A stretch of DNA of 7,658 nt from Ruminococcaceae bacterium UBA6434 (GTDB lineage: Bacteria; Bacillota; Clostridia; Oscillospirales; Acutalibacteraceae). Location of the stretch: positions 4,847 through 12,504 of the forward strand of contig DJOQ01000031.1 in NCBI GenBank assembly GCA_002437245.1, in the 5' to 3' direction. Positions 6,652 through 7,658 of the stretch are shown in pieces; the first letter of the stretch is position 1; every line of letters starts with the position of its first letter. The translations under genes and the position numbers were made by a program. The notes under the pieces were generated by a model, which saw only the letters and a program-made list of their open reading frames with translations, was not told the DNA's origin and made no database searches.

Positions 6652-7104
6652 ATGGGCTATATCGAGGATATACGCAAACTGATAGGTCACAAAAGAATTA
6701 TTCTTAACGGCAGTCTTGTAATCATAGAAAACAAAGACGGCAAAATCCTTATGCAAAAAAGAACCTATCCGAAAGGCAAATGGGGTCTCCCCGGAGGTCT
6801 TATGGAGCTTGGCGAATCAACCGTTGAAACTGCCGTACGCGAGGTTCGGGAAGAGACAAATCTCACCGTCAAAAACCTTAAACTGCTCGGTGTGTACTCA
6901 GGGAAGGATCACATTTGCAGAGCGCAAAACGGCGACGAATGGTATGTTGTCGTGACCGCCTACACCACAAAGGATTTCAGCGGAACGCTTATGATAAACG
7001 ACGGCGAATCGGAGGCACTCGAGTGGTTTTATCCCGAAGAGATACCCGAGAACATTCCGTCTACTCACCGCCTTGTGATAGACGACTATAAAAACAGCTT
7101 ATAA
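6652..7104 (+). CDS. Nudix hydrolase, substrate unknown
   Basis: This 150-residue protein has the single-domain Nudix fold. The Nudix box runs from Gly49 to Leu71: Gly49, Glu55, then Arg63-Glu64-Val65 and the metal-binding Glu67-Glu68, matching Gx5Ex7REUxEExGU except that Asn70 replaces the usual Gly. Before it are the typical GKILMQKR strand and WGLPGG (44-49). Such enzymes cleave nucleoside diphosphates linked to another group (ADP-ribose, NDP-sugars, oxidised nucleotides); residues outside the box do not let me pick a substrate. It is the second gene of the rqcP operon. Its ribosome site AAGGAG (6637-6642) lies inside the last rqcP codons, 9 bases before the ATG, which favours coupled translation. 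A strong terminator starts 14 bases after the stop. Confidence 0.88.
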   Translation: MGYIEDIRKLIGHKRIILNGSLVIIENKDGKILMQKRTYPKGKWGLPGGLMELGESTVETAVREVREETNLTVKNLKLLGVYSGKDHICRAQNGDEWYVVVTAYTTKDFSGTLMINDGESEALEWFYPEEIPENIPSTHRLVIDDYKNSL

Positions 7105-7118
7105 ACACTGTAAATACG

Positions 7119-7150
7119 AAAAAGGACTAAGCAAAAGCTTAGTCCTTTTT
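7119..7150. terminator. Bidirectional terminator between the Nudix gene and tRNA-Thr
   Basis: AAAAAGGACTAAGC (7119-7132), an AAAA loop and the exact complement (7137-7150) form a perfect 14-bp stem with T runs at both 3' ends. It ends the plus-strand rqcP-Nudix operon and, read the other way, the minus-strand tRNA transcript, whose CCA end is 2 bases away. Confidence 0.92.
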
Positions 7151-7151
7151 C

Positions 7152-7227
7152 TGGAGCTGATAGGCAGACTCGAACTGCCGACCTCATCCTTACCAAGGAT
7201 GTGCTCTACCACCTGAGCCATATCAGC
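7152..7227 (-). tRNA. tRNA-Thr (anticodon GGT)
   Basis: The minus strand folds into a complete 76-base cloverleaf. The acceptor strands GCTGATA and TATCAGC pair perfectly, the D stem is GCTC/GAGC, the anticodon stem CATCC/GGATG holds the loop TTGGTAA with anticodon GGT, and the T stem GGCAG/CTGCC encloses TTCGAGT. The discriminator base is T and CCA is encoded in the DNA. It reads ACC and ACT codons. It has its own promoter about 30 bases upstream and a terminator immediately after the CCA. Confidence 0.97.
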
Positions 7228-7255
7228 AAACCGCATCACTTGCGAATGCTTGAAT

Positions 7256-7285
7256 ATTATACACAAAAAAGCACCCTTTTGTCAA
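7256..7285 (-). promoter_or_regulatory. Near-consensus promoter of tRNA-Thr
   Basis: On the minus strand a perfect TTGACA (7285-7280) and a perfect TATAAT (7261-7256) are separated by 18 bases, with TGTG just before the -10 box. The start would be near 7249, giving a leader of about 22 bases before the tRNA 5' end. Such a strong promoter is expected for a stable RNA gene. Confidence 0.88.
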
Positions 7286-7500
7286 CACTTAATTTGAATA
7301 ACCTATGGCTTAACGGAATTTTATCCTAAATTGTCAAAGTGAATCTACGATTTTTGAGGTAAAAAAACGGAAAAACCTAAGCTCACCTTGACAAAAGAGT
7401 ATGATATATATAGATATTTCTGAGTTTCCGTCGCCTTCGGTGAAAATTGAACAGCATTTTATCAGCGTTCAGTCATGGTTGGCTGCGGATATGGTAAAAT

Positions 7501-7658
7501 ACAAACGGTTACTGTCTGCGGAAAGCAGACGGCTTCAAAGAGTTCAATATCCTCAATATGCAGGAGAGCCGGATGAAATACGAAGCGAATGTGTTCGCTT
7601 TTCAGGTATCCTTGGGCGATGAGGAAATCCTCGAATATATCCGTTACGGCTATGATAT
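7501..7658 (+). pseudogene. Probable decayed ImmA/IrrE metallopeptidase fragment, cut by the window edge
   Basis: From 7501 one frame stays open to the edge and contains KYEANVFAFQV and LGDEEILEYIRYGYD, the pattern that follows the zinc site in ImmA/IrrE peptidases (compare EANxFAAxLLxPDEE...GY). Directly upstream, NTNGYCLRKADGFKEFN looks like a damaged GHYxLH...FKEFN stretch, and the HExxH motif that should precede it is missing; a TAA stop lies at 7498-7500. ImmA peptidases cleave phage-type repressors and usually sit beside an HTH repressor gene; none is visible. An ATG at 7573 with AGGAG 6 bases upstream could start a short product without an active site. The 270 bases between the tRNA and this fragment hold only the tRNA promoter and stray TTGACA boxes. 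Family assignment is from memory of the pattern; decay is inferred. Confidence 0.5.

Noticed and set aside
7388..7416. Perfect TTGACA at 7388-7393 as a plus-strand promoter
   Set aside because: At 17 bases the -10 position reads TAGATA, only 3 of 6 matches, and no intact gene follows.
7512..7532. Hairpin GTCTGC-GGAAA-GCAGAC as a terminator
   Set aside because: There is no T tract on either side and it lies inside the ImmA-like reading frame.
7401..7622. 73-residue plus-strand open frame
   Set aside because: It is out of frame with the ImmA-like coding signal over its second half and its own translation matches nothing recognisable.

Overview
The window looks like chromosomal DNA from a low-to-mid GC member of the Firmicutes, most likely class Clostridia. 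The reasons are the strong purine-rich Shine-Dalgarno sites (AAGGGAG, AAAGGGAG, AAGGAG), compact operons ending in long perfect hairpins with T tracts, sigma-A style promoters, an EF-P 5-aminopentanone reductase-like SDR, an RqcP-type S4 protein, and a methionine synthase lacking its C-terminal activation domain. The species cannot be named from this sequence.

Layout. Positions 1-20 hold the 5' end of a minus-strand tRNA that runs off the left edge. Positions 21-434 contain no convincing protein gene, but carry a strong minus-strand promoter (148-176) and a small terminator-like hairpin (47-67), which together suggest a long tRNA leader or a small RNA. A plus-strand SDR gene of YmfI type follows (435-1166). 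It converges, across a shared 14-bp-stem terminator, on a minus-strand membrane-anchored LTA synthase/phosphoglycerol transferase-like gene (1231-3087) that has its own promoter. Upstream of that lies a minus-strand two-gene operon: a stand-alone methionine synthase activation-domain protein (5613-6254) followed after 3 bases by a B12-dependent methionine synthase core (3240-5609). The operon ends in its own terminator.

Divergently from that operon, back-to-back promoters near 6316-6385 also drive a plus-strand pair: an RqcP-like S4 protein (6409-6648) and a Nudix hydrolase (6652-7104). The pair ends at a bidirectional 14-bp hairpin facing a complete minus-strand tRNA-Thr(GGT) gene (7152-7227), which has a near-perfect promoter. 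The right edge (about 7501-7658) contains what looks like a decayed, 5'-truncated ImmA/IrrE metallopeptidase fragment.

Functionally this is mostly housekeeping: methionine/one-carbon metabolism, envelope polymer synthesis, translation support (EF-P modification, ribosome rescue, tRNAs) and nucleotide hydrolysis. I see no CRISPR array, intact mobile element or clearly novel multi-gene system. The least explained pieces are the promoter-hairpin unit upstream of the left tRNA and the ImmA-like relic.
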